Of a stretch of DNA of 31,080 bases, positions 9,474 through 17,737 are shown one piece after another. The notes under the pieces were generated by a model. That model ran no database searches and was not told where the DNA came from. It saw only the letters and a program-made list of their open reading frames with translations. The translations under genes were made by a program, and so were the position numbers. Each line of letters starts with the position of its first letter. The first letter of the stretch is position 1. Source of the DNA: Paulinella micropora (taxonomy: Eukaryota; Cercozoa; Imbricatea; Euglyphida). The stretch lies in NCBI GenBank assembly GCA_009731375.1, contig BJOX01000019.1:371273-402352 (forward strand). Reading direction: 5' to 3'.

Positions 9474-10457
9474 TTATATGGCAGGACAATAATACGGCTT
9501 ATTATTTTCAAATAAAGTCCGTAAACATTTCTTCACTTCAGTTAGTGAACGCGGCCACGTCGGCTCGTCACCCCAGAAATCAGTAATAAAACTTTTAATA
9601 GTTTCTGGTGGAGTATCCGGGATTCGCCCCGTTCTCCTTGGTACAAACGCCTCCCTTTTTTCTTCTCCTACTTTCGCATGGAAACAGTATCCGTTAGTAA
9701 TATGGACATCTGTTCCTACTCCTTCCGCGAATCTCGCCAACGACGGGCTTCTTTGTGCGACACATATAATCTCCTCCTTTCGCTTCTCGATTAAGTCATC
9801 AATAGACTTTTTGTCCCAATGGCATGTCGGAACTGTGACAGTGCACACTTGGGATTCCCAATTGTCGGTCCAGGACAGTTCATCCGGTCTTACGACATGG
9901 GGGTGAACGTACATCTCAAGTGCCTGATGTGCGATGGCCATCTTTTTGTGATCCGTCGCTAGACTCAACTCATAAGCCTCATAAGAGTCAGTAGCGTTAA
10001 AGGGATCAGTATCGTTCTCTTCTCCTCTTTTTACTCCATATATCACTCGCCGTGCGGCGCAATCAATCACGGCCCCCATCGTAGCCAATTGGTCATACGA
10101 CAGTAATATTGATCCGTGGTAACCGGGGACGACATAAATGTCCATGCGGTATACTCGTGCGGATTTTAATTTAAAGGTCAGTGTGATGATGCCCGTGATG
10201 ACCGTCCGGCTACCCACTCCCTTCAGAGTGCCCGTCGAATTTTTCATATTTCCGTCCACCCAGTCCCGGTATCGATTTAAAAACTTCCGGCCGACAATAT
10301 TAATATTCGCCATCGTATCATTACCAACTTTTAATACTGTCTTCAAAGTTTCACAATAAAGTTCTGTATAACACAGAGCATCAGGCCTGTGTATATTGGC
10401 TGCGAGAACAAGAACTTTGCGTTCCAAATTTTGGAGTCTTGTCTCTAAGTTTTTCAT
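9474..10457 (-). pseudogene. Retropepsin-like aspartic protease region
   Basis: This region would process the Gag-Pol polyprotein. Residues about 41-60 read VLKVGNDTMANINIVGRKFL, which aligns with the retropepsin active-site loop (hydrophobic-D-T/S-G-A). The position of the catalytic Gly is Met (D47-T48-M49). The second half has GYHGSILLSYDQLATMGAVID, matching the usual flap-to-C-terminal pattern (ILG-x-D-x-L ... A-x-ID). A coiled-coil lead (MKNLETRLQNLERKV) joins it to the Gag tail in a neighbouring frame, and the two frames overlap by 77 bases. After residue about 150 it continues as an unrecognised 175-residue linker ending at TAA. The missing Gly, together with the fold match, suggests a dead or diverged protease. 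Confidence 0.65.
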
Positions 10458-10785
10458 CTCCTCCTTCTTCTCCTCCTTCCTTCTTCTCCTCCTGCTTCAC
10501 CTCATTAACATTTTTATTATTCTGCGGTACTGGTGCGTTTACTATGTTAGTGACATTGTCTTGTGGCACTTGAGTGCACACATTGTCTTTTTTCTCGCCA
10601 CCCGCCGCGATCTTAGACATTGAGTCTGTTCGTGGTTGTTTGCTTGGCCGAGGCGATACGTCTGCCATTGGCCTCCTCGCCTCCATCGCAAGTCTCGCAT
10701 TCCTATTTGCATCAGTTATCATGGGTAACCGTGATGTGTGAACGGGTATGAGACTACCTTGTGGCTGCAGTCTCTGTGTACCCAC
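10381..10785 (-). pseudogene. Gag C-terminal linker, low complexity
   Basis: The frame runs from a GTG at 10785 to TGA (134 codons) and is Pro/Lys/Gln/Glu-rich, ending KQEEKKEGGEEGGDEK. It bridges the RGG-rich Gag frame upstream and the protease frame downstream. At the GAGGAG-rich purine stretch (about 10470-10500) the protease frame takes over one base away, giving a natural coiled coil. I find no zinc knuckle. It is more likely part of a broken Gag-Pro polyprotein than a separate gene. Confidence 0.5.
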
Positions 10786-12259
10786 ATCTTGCTCTCACAC
10801 AGAGGAAGCGTTGGACCAGTCTGCACAACAGCATGAGAAAGCACTGTGACTTTAGGGTTAAACTTCTCAGTCTTCTCCTTCCTCTCTTCTTCCACCTGCC
10901 GTCATTCCACCACCTCGAAACGATTACCTTGAGTAGTGTCCGGGTAGGATGCCGTATCGATGTCCGAGGCAGTGTTGTAGGCCTCACCTCGACCGAAATT
11001 CGGGCTGGAGCTTGCCCATGAGCCTCCTCCTCCTCTGGGTGGGGGGCTGGAGCCCGAAAAGCTCTCCCTCCGTAAGGGATATATCCCCGACCTCCTCCTA
11101 TTCCTCTCTGAGGGGTTCCCTGCCACCTCGGGGCTCCTCTCCATGCTCCTCCTCCTCGTCCTCCTCCTCCTCCTCGTCCTCCTGCTCCTCGTCCTCCTCC
11201 TCGTCCTCTTTGAGAGGCCTTTGAGTTCTTTTGTCTCTCCCTTTCCTCCTTCTTCTCCTTCATCCTCTTCATACAGGCAATAATTGCCTCTCTTAACTCC
11301 TCATCATCACACTGATTGGCATACCAGCCTTCGTTCATAGCGGCAATCTGAAGCATATTGAAAAGGCCCGGTTGCTTGCCTTCCGTCTTGCTCAGAAAAT
11401 TTGCCCTTGCTGTTGGGTTCTGCCTATCATGATTGAAAGAGCAGTCTCTGTTATCCATCTGTGGCTTACGCTGCAAGCCCGCGAACCACCTCCAGCATGC
11501 GGTCTTCAGATCTGGCTCTCTCTGTCTCTTCCAACCGGCAACTCTGTTTGTGTACGTGGCTTGTGCGCCAACAGGTACACCGCCTGCCTGTGTCCTATGT
11601 GCCTCCGTGACTGAGTCCAAGTGCGAGCATGCACTCATCACTTCTTGAAACAGTGCTGCCGGAGCAACGTTTCGAACCGTAGTTTCGAAGACGTGTGTCT
11701 CGAGGAAGTTCTTGGACATCACTGTACTAAACGTCGAGCATTGTTGTATGAGTTGAGTAAGCTTGCTCGGGTGCACTGTGTGTAACGCCGAGAAGAAATA
11801 AAGAATGATCGGCTTGCGGCCATAGAATAGCCCATAGGAGGAAACTACCTCCGTAAGGGTCGCCGCCAAGCCAACAGCACTCCTCAAACTCATCGCCACT
11901 GTNNNNNNNNNNGCCAAGCCAACAGCACTCCTCAAACTCATCGCCACTGTCTCAAAGATTTCAAATCCTATGAGAGTACCAGTGCAGAGATGCTGGTATC
12001 CATGAGATTGAAAATATGAAATGAGTGTGGCCAACGCCAGTTCACACTGAGCGTCTAGGCCTGTTGCATTGTTTCTCTTAATCTCCTCCTTCTTTCTCAA
12101 AAGCTTGTACTGTGTTAGATCGAATCCCTCCGAGACTAGAGATTGGTCAAAAACAGTAACAAGAGCTTCACCATTAAAGCTCCATGCAAAAAAGCTTTTG
12201 CTTGATCTTTGGATGAATATTTCCGGGCAAGACTTTTGAAAAAAGCAACCCCGCCACAA
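10754..12259 (-). pseudogene. Gag-like protein with degenerate CCCH finger and RGG box, gapped
   Basis: Gag forms the particle and binds RNA. The frame is open for about 500 codons and contains a 10-N gap at 11903-11912. The N-terminal half is helical and unrecognised (EALVTVFDQSLVSEGF, TLTEVVSSYGLFYGRKPI). Mid-protein CWRWFAGLQ...DNRDCSFNHD resembles a CCCH zinc finger (C-x7-C-x5-C-x3-H), but the second Cys is Gln and the spacing is longer. Then come RGRGGGRGAGGRGGGGG repeats (about 11200-11110), an RNA-binding RGG box. There is no ATG at the 5' end: the first in-frame start-like codon is TTG at 12259, and TTTTTTCAAAAG just upstream could be a splice acceptor. After about 11000 another frame looks more protein-like, so the last 80 codons are doubtful. 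Confidence 0.65.
11865..11950. other. 10-N gap flanked by an identical 38-bp sequence
   Basis: Bases 11865-11902 and 11913-11950 are identical over 38 bp and sit immediately on each side of N 11903-11912. This is what two overlapping contigs look like when they are scaffolded without merging. The true Gag sequence is probably 48 bp shorter here. 48 is divisible by three, so the frame is kept. Confidence 0.85.
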
Positions 12260-12420
12260 AGTCCACCTGCGTCAGACCGGTTTTTGGCACCGTCAGGTCT
12301 GACAGGCTTCGGTCAGACGTGTATTTCTAGGTCAGGGTGGCTGTCAGACCAGTCGGGCCGTTGACCGTTGCACGTCTCAGACTTGTTCTAGTTGTTTTCA
12401 TTCCTGTATTCTTTCAAAAC
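12260..12420 (-). other. Presumed retroelement leader with TCAGACC repeats and a hairpin
   Basis: This is a short unique stretch 5' of gag. TCAGACC occurs at 12272-12278 and 12344-12350, and its complement GGTCTGA at 12296-12302. The first pair can form a 7-bp stem. A further GGTCAGACG lies at 12311. A tRNA primer-binding site or LTR end could not be recognised, and the stretch ends in a TTTC microsatellite, so the 5' end of the element is probably truncated. Confidence 0.35.
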
Positions 12421-12421
12421 T

Positions 12422-12452
<31 letters not shown>

Positions 12453-12476
12453 CTCTCTCTCTATCCTCTCTCTCTG

Positions 12477-12515
<39 letters not shown>

Positions 12516-12645
12516 GTCTCTCTCTCTCTGTCTCTCTCTCTCTCTCTGTCTCTCTCTGTCTCTCTCTGTCTCTCTCTGTCTCTCTCTGTCTCTCTCTCTG
12601 TCTCTCTCTCTCTGTCTCTCTGTCTCTCTCTCTTTTGCTCCCTTT
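12421..12645. repeat. (TTTC)n then (CT)n with periodic TGTC
   Basis: About 8 TTTC units are followed by CT repeats interrupted at regular spacing by TG, giving TCTCTCTGTC units. The Arg/Glu-rich minus-strand frame it produces joins a real-looking coiled-coil frame at 12650. Confidence 0.95.
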
Positions 12646-12649
12646 TAGC

Positions 12650-13080
12650 GTTCCTTATTAAGTCTTCTTGTCTTTCTTTAATTTCTGCATCCTTCTGCCT
12701 CTCTCTTCTTTCCTTTTCCTCTTCCGCCTCTTTTCTTAACTTCAATTCCTTTTCGTCCTGCTCGTGTATTAGATCATATTTTTTCAGCAGGTTGTCTCGT
12801 ATCTGTTTGCGGTTCTCGTGTTCAATACGGTTGAATTCGGACTTAATTACTTTTTCGCGGGTTTTTTTCCTTTGTAGGCGATTCTTTTTGTCTTCCCCAT
12901 ATATTTCAAAAACAGTTTAGCGATTTGAAGTGTTGAAAGGTCATTCGTTTTCTTTCCAAAGTTGAGATATGCTCTTTTTTTTTGCCTTTCACTTTAATAT
13001 ATGGTCGGCCATCTTTAGTTCTGTATATCCTCAAAACTTAACGGCCTTTCGCGGTTTTTTTACAACCATTTTGTATTAAG
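12650..13080 (-). pseudogene. Broken basic / coiled-coil protein
   Basis: Reading from 13080, short protein-like stretches occur in different frames. They are a basic start (MVVKKPRKAVKF then TGA), YRTKDGRPYIKVKGKKKEH, and TNDLSTLQIAKLFLKYMGK. Last comes a long coiled coil (KVIKSEFNRIEHENRKQIRD and EKELKLRKEAEEEKERRERQ) that runs into the CT microsatellite at 12645. At least three frame changes are needed to connect them. The start resembles a nucleic-acid-binding basic head and the end a Glu/Arg/Lys helix. I do not recognise the family. The microsatellite may have grown out of the coiled-coil coding sequence (AGAGAG encodes Arg/Glu). Confidence 0.4.
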
Positions 13081-13126
13081 TCAAAAAAATAATAGAAAGT
13101 TTAGTTTAACATCTACCGAAACTTAA

Positions 13127-13412
13127 CGGCTCCGCCTCGTTGCTTACCGTATCCCTATTTCGCTGCCGCCCTCGCTACACGATCGGCATAAGGAACACCG
13201 ACATCACTTAGAAAATTAGCACACTTTGAAATCAATTTGTTGTCTTTGATGAACCTGTTAGCACTCAATATGGCTTGACCAACTTTTCTCTTTTTCCAGT
13301 TCACTTTACCCCCTTTCTGTCCTCCTTTCTAATTTCTCTTTCCTCCTGCTTGTGGCATACTGACTGGTGAAGGATTGCGATGGCTGTGAAATAATCACTG
13401 GTGATGTTGGCA
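13127..13412 (-). pseudogene. Small basic virus-like protein, with two in-frame TAG codons
   Basis: One frame from an ATG at 13356 begins MPQAGGKRN, meets TAG, then continues KGGQKGGKVNWKKRKVGQAI and SDVGVPYADRVARAAAK. It meets a second TAG and ends GYGKQRGGAVKFR before a final TAG. Apart from the two TAGs it is a coherent, very basic protein of about 80 residues with a helical middle. A second, shorter frame from 13411 (MPTSPVIISQPSQSF...) overlaps it. Size, charge and position beside the packaging ATPase recall the small DNA-condensing or minor-capsid proteins of Polinton/adintovirus-type genomes. That is inference from context; no family motif was confirmed. Confidence 0.45.
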
Positions 13413-13462
13413 TCTATATTTTATAGAAAAAAATAATAAAATCATAAAAATCGTTTATTGAA

Positions 13463-14253
13463 ATTTTGCCTCAGTTCGTCCAATACCGCATCCACATACA
13501 AAAAGTTATATCTTTCTGCCGTCGCCTCGTGATATTTTTCAATGAAGTATTCTAGGTCGTAGCCGAGTTCTATTTTATCATCACTCTGACCAGGAAAAAT
13601 AAGAAGGTAGTCTCATTGTTTACTGATCGACGCCTCAGGTTTAAGGTCGTTTAGGTATTGCGAACTCATAATCACCTTCGACTTGAAGTGTTTATTTTTT
13701 TTTAACAAGTCGCTCACGGACTTATCCCTCAACCCGCTTCCCAAATCATCTAGCACGAACTCGACTTCTGGTGATGTATTTGCTCGGTCTTTCTGCGGGT
13801 GCCTCTTGTTTTTCTTCTTTTCCTCCTTACCAAAATAAAGAAATTGTGGTTTCTCTACTTCCTCTTTTCCATCCGTACAATCTAGCATTCTTCTTGCTCC
13901 TCGTCTGGCTTACTTAATTTGTCTAACTCGTAATCAATCACACTGTACCCATCCGTTTTCAAATATGTCTAGCTTGCCATCGGGTTTCCCTTCTTCTTGA
14001 AGACTTAGTGCTTAACCATTTCTTTGTATATATGGTCCTTGTGTATCGTTGAAGCAATAATAACAATCCTCGTTTTTTTGTCAGTCGTCCTTTTCAGGAT
14101 TTCAAACAATGCTGTTGTCTTACCACTCTTCTTACGACCGAGAAGAAAAATATTGGCATACGGTTCATCAAATAACTTGTAGCCTTTAGACAACCTTTCA
14201 CCATCTTCGTTTTGCTTGACTGGTTTCACCTTTACATTATTGATTTTCTCCAT
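13463..14253 (-). pseudogene. Viral genome-packaging ATPase (A32/FtsK-HerA type), broken
   Basis: This ATPase pumps viral DNA into capsids. The likely start is the ATG at 14253 (MEKINNVKVKPVK), 16 bp after the preceding ORF. Walker A is NIFLLGRKKSGKTTALFEIL. Walker B lies further on in FVLDDLGSGLRDKSVSD and is followed by SKVIMSSQYLNDLKPEA, the beta-strand with Ser/Gln that is typical of packaging ATPases. The tail ends AERYNFLYVDAVLDELRQNF and stops at TGA. Breaks: a frame change at about 14005 (TAA), one at about 13940 (TGA), one at about 13890 (TAG), and an in-frame TGA at 13615-13613 with good protein on both sides. Total length would be near 260 residues, normal for the family. Confidence 0.75.
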
Positions 14254-14269
14254 CGCTACTATATTTTTT

Positions 14270-14527
14270 CTACCCGAGAAATTCCAAACAAATAACAATT
14301 CTTCCGCCCAGTGGTTCAGTTTCAATACTGTCATTGTCCGTTTTAAGCACTCTAAAACTGTATCGTCCGTCGGTCCAATTAATAATACCTAAGTTGTAGC
14401 TGAGATTGGAAGTGTTTGCAGTGTTGCTATCGGCGAATGTTCTGATAATTCCAATGCGGTCCATATGCAGAATTTTTGTTTTAGTTTCCGTCACATCATT
14501 CATATAGTGGTCTTTTGATTTGGCCAC
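14270..14527 (-). CDS. Small hypothetical protein upstream of the packaging ATPase
   Basis: The frame is open from a GTG directly after a stop (14527) to a stop at 14270. The first ATG is nine codons in (MNDVTETKTKILHMDRIGII), giving about 77 residues, ending PLGGRIVICLEFLG. It is the only unbroken frame in the virus-like segment. It ends 16 bp before the ATPase start, the tight spacing expected of a compact viral genome. The sequence is mixed alpha/beta without a signal peptide or membrane span. It could be a complete small virion protein or the C-terminal end of a larger capsid or penton protein whose upstream part is lost. I do not recognise it. Confidence 0.45.
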   Translation of the reverse strand: MAKSKDHYMNDVTETKTKILHMDRIGIIRTFADSNTANTSNLSYNLGIINWTDGRYSFRVLKTDNDSIETEPLGGRIVICLEFLG

Positions 14528-14561
14528 TCAACTGGGATTACGAGTCTGCATCGCGGCTACG

Positions 14562-14619
14562 CTGGCGAATTGTGGGACTTTCTACAAAAAATGATAATGG
14601 CGAACCGTGGGACTTTCTA
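14562..14619. repeat. Two copies of a 21-bp direct repeat at the edge of the virus-like segment
   Basis: TGGCGAATTGTGGGACTTTC(T) at 14562-14582 recurs as TGGCGAACCGTGGGACTTTC(T) at 14599-14619, with two mismatches and a spacing of 37 bp. It lies between the small ORF and the poly-C gap, so it may mark the element's border. Confidence 0.7.
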
Positions 14620-14624
14620 TTTCC

Positions 14625-15034
14625 CCCCCCCCCCCCCCCCCCCNNNNNNNNNNGTCCTTTCTTTTTCGTCCTTTCTCTTCTCGCTCTTTTCTTTTCTTTC
14701 TTCTCTTATTTTCTTTCGGTTCATAGCTTCTTCTTGTTATTTGCTTCATCATTACTTATCCGGGCTGCAGAGGGTGTACTACAGCTGCAAGGGGGAGCGC
14801 AAGCGCGCAGAATTTTTTCCTTAACATGGTGCTGTAGCACACCCCTGCAACCCGTGCTGCAGCAGCACGTTTGTTTGCATTATCAGAAAACAGAATTTCG
14901 GAAACAGTTGTTTTTTTCCGCGCGAAAAGGAGGGGGCAACAGGCGCAAGAATGAAGAAACAAGGTTTTTCGGTCCCCTGCCCCTCCCTCCGCCCCACCCC
15001 CCCCCCCCCCCCCCCCCCCCCCCCNNNNNNNNNN
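14625..15034. other. Poly-C tracts, two 10-N gaps and a copy of a dispersed repeat
   Basis: Poly-C at 14625-14643 runs into N 14644-14653. A pyrimidine-rich stretch follows, then one copy of the GTGCTGTAGCAC dispersed repeat (14829-14993). Another poly-C (14994-15024) then runs into N 15025-15034. No gene is supported. Confidence 0.8.
14829..14993 (+). repeat. Dispersed repeat family, copy A
   Basis: It begins with the foldback GTGCTGTAGCAC, then ACCCCTGCAA, GTGCTGCAGCAGCA, a TCAGAAAACAGAATTTCGGAAA phrase, a T run, a purine-rich GAAAAGGAGGGGGCAA stretch, an AAGAATGAA phrase and a C/T-rich end. Copy D (17738) matches this order along its length. Confidence 0.75.
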
Positions 15035-15054
15035 TAAAACAGAGCTCTGAATTT

Positions 15055-15545
15055 CTTACTTCTGCGAGTACGAGTGAGCAAGTGAGTGAATAAGTGAGTA
15101 AGTGAGCAAGTGAGTGGGTGAGTTAGTAAGAGAGCAAGTGAGTGAGTGAGCAAGTGAGTGAGCAAATGCGTGAATGAGTGAGTGAGCAAGTGAGTGAGCA
15201 AGTGAGTGAGTAGGTGCGCGCGAGTGAGTGAGCGGCAGGGGGGCACCACAGCCCCTCTGGCAGTTAAGCTATGATGGTTTTTGTCTGGCGGGCGGCGAGA
15301 GTGTTGGACGAGGGATGGGCGGGAAGGAGCGTGTACGAGGCGGAGGGGTGGAGGCAGAGCGAAATTTTTTTTTGGCGAGGGGGCTTGCGGCTGTAGCACC
15401 CCTGCAACTCGTGCTACAGCAGCATGTTGTTTGCAACGTAAGAAAATAGAAACTCGGAAATCGGTTTGTTTCCCCGCTTGATAGACGGGCGGGACTCCGA
15501 GGGAGGGGAAGGGGGGGAGGCTCAGAAACCTGCTAAAATCCATGA
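15055..15545 (+). repeat. Composite repeat unit 1: GTGAGTGAGC minisatellite plus dispersed repeat copy B
   Basis: A GTGAGTGAGCAA-type minisatellite (15063-15234) is followed by about 150 bp including GTTGGACGAGGGATGGGC (15303) and GGCGGAGGGGTGG. Then comes copy B of the dispersed repeat (about 15386-15530; CTGTAGCACCCCTGCAACTC). The same order recurs at 15988-16380, with GTTGGACGAGGGATGGGC at 16220, a 917-bp offset including Ns. The unit ends in poly-C against a gap. Ser/Leu/Thr/His frames in it are artefacts. Confidence 0.82.
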
Positions 15546-15557
15546 AAAAAATGCGCG

Positions 15558-15588
<31 letters not shown>

Positions 15589-15589
15589 A

Positions 15590-15938
15590 NNNNNNNNNNN
15601 NNNNNNNNNNNNNNNNNNNNNNNNNNNNNNNNNNNNNNNNNNNNNNNNNNNNNNNNNNNNNNNNNNNNNNNNNNNNNNNNNNNNNNNNNNNNNNNNNNNN
15701 NNNNNNNNNNNNNNNNNNNNNNNNNNNNNNNNNNNNNNNNNNNNNNNNNNNNNNNNNNNNNNNNNNNNNNNNNNNNNNNNNNNNNNNNNNNNNNNNNNNN
15801 NNNNNNNNNNNNNNNNNNNNNNNNNNNNNNNNNNNNNNNNNNNNNNNNNNNNNNNNNNNNNNNNNNNNNNNNNNNNNNNNNNNNNNNNNNNNNNNNNNNN
15901 NNNNNNNNNNNNNNNNNNNNNNNNNNNNNNNNNNNNNN
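15590..15938. other. Assembly gap of 349 N
   Basis: The sequence is undetermined. The left edge is a poly-C run of about 30 bases (15558-15588). The right edge begins with a short CA repeat. Confidence 0.99.
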
Positions 15939-15987
15939 CACACACACCTCCGCCGTCCGTCCGGAAAAAAAAAACATTTTTGATTTC

Positions 15988-16380
15988 TGCGAGTACGTGA
16001 GTGAGTGAGCAAGTGAGTGGTTAGTGAGTGAGTGAGCAAGTGAGTGGGTGAGTGAATGCGTGAGTGAGTGAGCAAATATGTGAGCAGGTGAGTGAGTGAG
16101 CAAGTGAGTGAGTGGGTGAGTGAGTGAGTGAGCGAGTAGGTGAGCGAGTGATAAGCGGCGGGTTGCACCATACCCCACTCTGGCTGTTAGCTAGGTTAGT
16201 TTGTGTCTGGCGCGAGAATGTTGGACGAGGGATGGGCGAGAGGGAGCTTGTACAAGGCGGAGGGGTGGGGGTAGAGTCAAAAAAGATTTCTGGCGAGCGG
16301 GCTCGCGGCTCTGCCTGCAACTTGTGCTACAGCAGCATGTTGTTTGCAAAGTTAGAAATTAGAAACTCGGAAATCTGTCC
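15988..16380 (+). repeat. Composite repeat unit 2: GTGAGTGAGC minisatellite plus dispersed repeat copy C
   Basis: This is the second copy of the unit at 15055: minisatellite 15990-16152, a shared middle (TGTCTGGCGCGAGAATGTTGG, GGCGGAGGGGTGGGGGTAGA), then dispersed repeat copy C (16301-16376; CTGCAACTTGTGCTACAGCA, AGAAACTCGGAAATC). It ends in poly-C. Confidence 0.82.
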
Positions 16381-16403
16381 CCCCCCCCCCCCCCCCCTTC
16401 CCT

Positions 16404-16471
<68 letters not shown>
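16379..16471. other. Poly-C switching to poly-G, against a gap
   Basis: About 19 C, then TTCCCTG, then about 66 G and one A reach the next gap. A homopolymer that changes strand like this may be an inverted junction or an assembly artefact. Confidence 0.9.
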
Positions 16472-17448
16472 NNNNNNNNNNNNNNNNNNNNNNNNNNNNN
16501 NNNNNNNNNNNNNNNNNNNNNNNNNNNNNNNNNNNNNNNNNNNNNNNNNNNNNNNNNNNNNNNNNNNNNNNNNNNNNNNNNNNNNNNNNNNNNNNNNNNN
16601 NNNNNNNNNNNNNNNNNNNNNNNNNNNNNNNNNNNNNNNNNNNNNNNNNNNNNNNNNNNNNNNNNNNNNNNNNNNNNNNNNNNNNNNNNNNNNNNNNNNN
16701 NNNNNNNNNNNNNNNNNNNNNNNNNNNNNNNNNNNNNNNNNNNNNNNNNNNNNNNNNNNNNNNNNNNNNNNNNNNNNNNNNNNNNNNNNNNNNNNNNNNN
16801 NNNNNNNNNNNNNNNNNNNNNNNNNNNNNNNNNNNNNNNNNNNNNNNNNNNNNNNNNNNNNNNNNNNNNNNNNNNNNNNNNNNNNNNNNNNNNNNNNNNN
16901 NNNNNNNNNNNNNNNNNNNNNNNNNNNNNNNNNNNNNNNNNNNNNNNNNNNNNNNNNNNNNNNNNNNNNNNNNNNNNNNNNNNNNNNNNNNNNNNNNNNN
17001 NNNNNNNNNNNNNNNNNNNNNNNNNNNNNNNNNNNNNNNNNNNNNNNNNNNNNNNNNNNNNNNNNNNNNNNNNNNNNNNNNNNNNNNNNNNNNNNNNNNN
17101 NNNNNNNNNNNNNNNNNNNNNNNNNNNNNNNNNNNNNNNNNNNNNNNNNNNNNNNNNNNNNNNNNNNNNNNNNNNNNNNNNNNNNNNNNNNNNNNNNNNN
17201 NNNNNNNNNNNNNNNNNNNNNNNNNNNNNNNNNNNNNNNNNNNNNNNNNNNNNNNNNNNNNNNNNNNNNNNNNNNNNNNNNNNNNNNNNNNNNNNNNNNN
17301 NNNNNNNNNNNNNNNNNNNNNNNNNNNNNNNNNNNNNNNNNNNNNNNNNNNNNNNNNNNNNNNNNNNNNNNNNNNNNNNNNNNNNNNNNNNNNNNNNNNN
17401 NNNNNNNNNNNNNNNNNNNNNNNNNNNNNNNNNNNNNNNNNNNNNNNN
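16472..17448. other. Assembly gap of 977 N
   Basis: The sequence is undetermined. The left edge is a poly-G tract. The right edge is five bases from the first foldback MITE. Confidence 0.99.
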
Positions 17449-17453
17449 CCTAT

Positions 17454-17730
17454 TACTGGGTACATTCAAGTGTCAAACTCAGTCATAGAATTTGAGTTAA
17501 GTGCAAGATTTCAGATTAGCGGCCAGATTTCAGATTAGTAGTCAGAATTCAAATTAGTTCAATTTGACTGCTATATCCGTCCGCAAAATCTGCATAATTT
17601 TGCGAAATGTTAACGTTAAATTGAACTAATTTGACTCGGAATTCTACTAATCTAAAATCTGACCGCTAATCTGAAATCTGACCCTTAAATCAAATTCGAT
17701 AATTGAGTTTGACGCTTGAATGTACCTAGT
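17454..17730. mobile_element. Foldback MITE-like element, copy 1
   Basis: The element begins TACTGGGTACATTCAAGTG and ends in the complement (CTTGAATGTACCTAGT, one mismatch). Inside, CAGATTTCAGATTAG and AGAATTCAAATTAGTTCAA on the left are matched by CTAATCTGAAATCTG and TTGAACTAATTTGAC on the right. The element therefore folds over almost its full length, with only a short centre. It has no coding capacity. It is non-autonomous; the TA at the ends suggests a Tc1/mariner-like or related TA-targeting transposase supplied elsewhere, which is inference. Confidence 0.85.
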
Positions 17731-17737
17731 CATATCT

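Larger units (their letters stand above)
5073..12259 (-). mobile_element. Degraded Ty3/gypsy-type retroelement
   Basis: Reading 5' to 3' on the minus strand, the order is Gag-like RGG protein, retropepsin-like protease, reverse transcriptase, RNase H, integrase (HHCC, DDE, GPY) and a long tail. This Gag-PR-RT-RH-INT order is that of the Metaviridae (Ty3/gypsy), because integrase follows RNase H. The coding region is split over all three frames, with one in-frame TGA inside RT. Either the copy is non-autonomous, or some breaks are assembly indels. No pair of direct LTRs was found: upstream of gag only about 160 bp remain before a TTTC microsatellite. Tandem domain order and residue motifs make the family call firm; the borders are uncertain. 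Confidence 0.9.
12661..14527 (-). mobile_element. Remnant of a Polinton-like or virophage-like DNA virus
   Basis: Several minus-strand gene fragments lie close together with almost no spacing. They are a small intact ORF, a packaging-ATPase pseudogene, a small basic protein and a coiled-coil protein. The base composition is AT-richer than the retroelement or the primase gene. The ATPase has Walker A, a Walker B followed by an S/Q sensor segment, and a conserved tail of the A32/FtsK-HerA packaging family used by Polintons, virophages, adintoviruses and larger DNA viruses. Frame breaks of both signs and in-frame TGA and TAG codons show a decayed copy. No capsid protein, protease, integrase or terminal inverted repeat was found; the element's 5' side runs into a poly-C assembly gap. 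Family assignment below the ATPase level is inference. Confidence 0.6.

Noticed and set aside
10902-11144. Alternative Gag frame (EAYNTASDIDTASYPDTT...)
   Set aside because: More protein-like than the main frame near its 3' end, but interrupted by TGA and not linkable without guessing; mentioned under Gag, not called separately.
3201-12420. LTR pair of the Ty3-like element
   Set aside because: Sequences on the two sides (3200-5070 and 12260-12420) do not match by eye, and the 5' side ends in microsatellite.
13127-14253. Nuclear genetic code with TAG or TGA as sense
   Set aside because: The same segment has frame changes of both signs, and the LRR and primase frames contain no sense stops, so decay explains it better.
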